Shown: positions 62,146 to 64,000 of the stretch, in pieces | Layout of the letters: each line of letters starts with the position of its first letter | Numbering within the stretch: the first letter of the stretch is position 1 | Source of the DNA: Artemia franciscana | Taxonomy: Eukaryota > Arthropoda > Branchiopoda > Anostraca > Artemiidae | Direction of reading: 5' to 3' | DNA: 64,000 nucleotides | Assembly: GCF_032884065.1 (NCBI RefSeq) | Contig: NW_027062694.1 | Coordinates: 1 to 64,000, forward strand | Made by a program: the position numbers and the translations under genes | Notes under the pieces: generated by a model | Databases searched by the model: none | The model's input: the letters and a program-made list of their open reading frames with translations, nothing else | What the model was told of the DNA's origin: nothing

Positions 62146-62410
62146 AACAGAAACTTACGTATACTAGGGGGTTTGACCCCTCCTCAACACCTCACTCTTC
62201 ACGCTAAAGTTTTTCGGCATTAAAAAAAACAAAAACCTTATTGTTCTAATTAAACGAACCTTGTGTTTCAGGAGTCGTTTTTAAAGAACTAGAACAAAAT
62301 TTAAATTTTAGCGTAAAGAGCGAGGTGTTGAGGAGGGGGCAACCCTTCTTCGTATACGTAATAATTTCTGTTCGTTAAAAAAAAACAGAGTTGAAAAAAC
62401 TTATCGAATT
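62146..62410. repeat. Inverted pair of the 'gcgtaaagagcgag' family (P)
   Basis: 'aaaacgaacagaaacttacg', 'tgacccctcctcaacacctc' and 'cttcacgctaaagtttt' are answered in reverse complement by 'ttttagcgtaaagagcgagg' and 'tgttgaggagggggcaaccc', then 'aatttctgttcgtt'. Confidence 0.85.
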
Positions 62411-62414
62411 TCTT

Positions 62415-62765
62415 ATCGTTTCATAAATAGGGCCAGGAAATCTGGTTCCACCTCCTTGTCGATACGATCACCCCTGGAAAAAAAAAACAACAAACAAATA
62501 AACACGCATCATGTGATCTTTCTTCTAGCAATTTTTGCAGATAGGAGCTTGAAACCTCTACAGTAGGGTTCTCTGATACTCTAAATCTGACGGTTTGATT
62601 TTCATTAAGACTATGATTTTTTTTTTGGGTGGGGGGTGTTTCTCCCTTTTCTCAAAATCTGGCAAATTTTCTCAGGCTAGTAACTTTTGATTGGTAAGAC
62701 TAAACTTGATAAAAACTTATATATTTAAAATCAGCATAAAAATCAAATCGTTTAAAATAATCTAT
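62415..62765. repeat. Dispersed R repeat part
   Basis: 'cgatacgatcacccctgg', 'gataggagcttgaaacctct', 'tctcaggctagtaacttttg' and 'atttaaaatcagcataaaa' occur in the same order as in the other R copies. Confidence 0.8.
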
Positions 62766-63075
62766 TAAATAAAAAAAAACAAGTTTTTGTAACGGAAAGT
62801 AAGGAGCGACATTAAAACTTCAAAACGAACAGAAATTACTCCGTATATGAAAGGGGCTTTTCCCCCTCAACGCCTCGCTCTTTACGCTAAAGTTTGACCC
62901 TTTCTCTTAACTCTACTTTTTAAAACAGTAAGACAACTTTAGCGTAAAGAGCGGGGCGTTGAGGAGGAAAAGCCCCTTTCATATATACGTAGTAATTTCT
63001 GTTCGTTTTAAGTTTAATGTTGCCTCTTACTTTCCGTTACAAAACTTGTTTTTTTTTTTATTTAATTTCTGGACG
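62765..63075. repeat. Near-perfect palindromic P element
   Basis: Arms 62768-62893 and 62938-63058 are inverted repeats containing 'acaagtttttgtaacggaaa', 'cgaacagaaattact', 'tatatgaaaggggcttttcc' and 'tcgctctttacgctaaag'. The spacer is ~45 bp. This is the clearest member of the family. Confidence 0.88.
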
Positions 63076-63329
63076 TTTTTGAATTAATGCATGTTTTGAT
63101 CTTGGCTCTCCGCACATAAATAATTAAAACGAAATTTGCATATTAATTAATTGCAATTAATCGGAAGATTTTGAGAAAAAAGAAGCGAAGGAGGAGGCCT
63201 AGTTGCTCTCCAAGTTTTTGATTACTTAAAAAAGCAACTAGAACTTTTAATTTTTTACAAACGTTTTCATTGGTAAAAAATATACGTAACTTACGAATTA
63301 ACTTACGTAACGAACTTCTATTTTCGTAT

Positions 63330-63585
63330 GTTTGTATTGCGTATATGAGGGGTTCAACCCTCGTCGATACCTCGCTCTTTACACTAAAGAATAGATTGTA
63401 TCCCAATTCCTTAAGAATGACCTCTGAATCACAAGGCCGTAGAATAAATAGTTGAAATTACTAAAAATACTTTAGCGTAAAGAGCGAGGCATAACGAGGA
63501 GGTAAACCCCTCATATGTGCAATAATTTTTGTTCGTTTTAAGTTTAAATGCTGCTCCTTACTTCCAGAAGAAAAAACTTTTCATA
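63330..63585. repeat. Inverted pair of the P family
   Basis: 'tatgaggggttcaaccctcg' and 'cctcgctctttacactaaag' face 'tttagcgtaaagagcgaggc' and 'aggtaaacccctcatatgtg'. A ~75-bp spacer separates the halves. Confidence 0.8.
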
Positions 63586-63599
63586 TTTATTATTTCATT

Positions 63600-64000
63600 G
63601 TTTCTTCAAATAAAGCTAGAAAACCCTGCGCCCCTTCATTGAAATTCTTTTCCCCCCATGAGAAGTCTCTCTATGGAAGTATCCTCCCACGTAACCCCCC
63701 CTTAACTCTCCCCCCTAAACCAAAAAAATCCCCCTGAAAACGTATGTACGCTTCCCAGTAACCATTACTATATGTAATGGTAAAACACAGGTCAAAGTTT
63801 TCAACTTGCAGCCCCTCCCACGGGGACTACGGGGGAGTAAGTCGTCCCTAAAGACATAGTTATTAGGTTTTTCGACTATGGTGAATAAAATGGCTATCCC
63901 AGAATTTTGATCTGGTGACTTTGGGGAAAAATGAGCGTGGGAGGGGGCCTAGGTGCCCTCCAATTTTTTTGGTCACTTAAAAAGGGCACTAGAACTTTTA
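63600..64000. repeat. Dispersed Q repeat, runs off window
   Basis: 'aaaccctgcgccccttcatt', 'taaagacatagttattaggt', 'gagcgtgggagggggcctag' and 'cacttaaaaagggcactaga' are present. It directly follows a P palindrome, suggesting that P and Q can form one longer element. Confidence 0.8.

Overview
The window is AT-rich eukaryotic nuclear DNA. It has spliced exons, long introns, many microsatellites and dense, mostly decayed transposons. The one clearly recognisable cellular gene encodes a cap-n-collar (CNC/Nrf) bZIP transcription factor, so the source is an animal and most likely an arthropod. The style of the dispersed repeats reminds me of a branchiopod crustacean such as a brine shrimp, but that rests on memory and cannot be proved here. 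No bacterial-type operons, CRISPR arrays or rRNA genes were seen.

Layout. 1-1.5 kb: a broken plus-strand coding remnant of unknown family. 1.5-6.1 kb: old local duplications. Among them, on the minus strand, lies a diverged second CNC-domain exon (5148-5345) with intact splice sites, followed by a weak candidate for a degenerate bZIP exon. 6.2-11.8 kb: a graveyard of LINE fragments on both strands plus a fold-back element. 11.8-19.5 kb: unassigned DNA, three kinds of tandem or dispersed repeat, a ~290-bp satellite-like array and two LINE tails.

24.5-61.8 kb: the 3' half of the cnc gene on the minus strand, in at least eight coding exons, with the 5' part beyond the right edge. Reading 5' to 3' on the minus strand the exons lie at 61.6, 56.8, 53.9, 48.3, 42.8, 35.3 (duplicate at 40.5), 28.6 and 24.6 kb. 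Intron phases match at every junction except the one between the 48.3 and 42.8 kb exons.

The introns hold a LINE with a YVDD reverse transcriptase (30.1-31.5 kb), a complete non-autonomous Helitron (33463-34730), tRNA-derived elements, fold-back elements and AT, GT/GA and poly-A runs. The block 30.9-35.8 kb is repeated almost perfectly at 35.9-41 kb with an N gap exactly at the join. The two copies differ by whole mobile-element insertions. This looks like two haplotypes placed in tandem by the assembler, though a real duplication is possible. The block carries the CNC-domain exon, so the assembly shows that exon twice.

The most interesting points are the second, diverged CNC-domain exon next to cnc, the occupied/empty-site pair that gives the exact ends of the Helitron, and the three perfect CRE palindromes at the Helitron 5' end.
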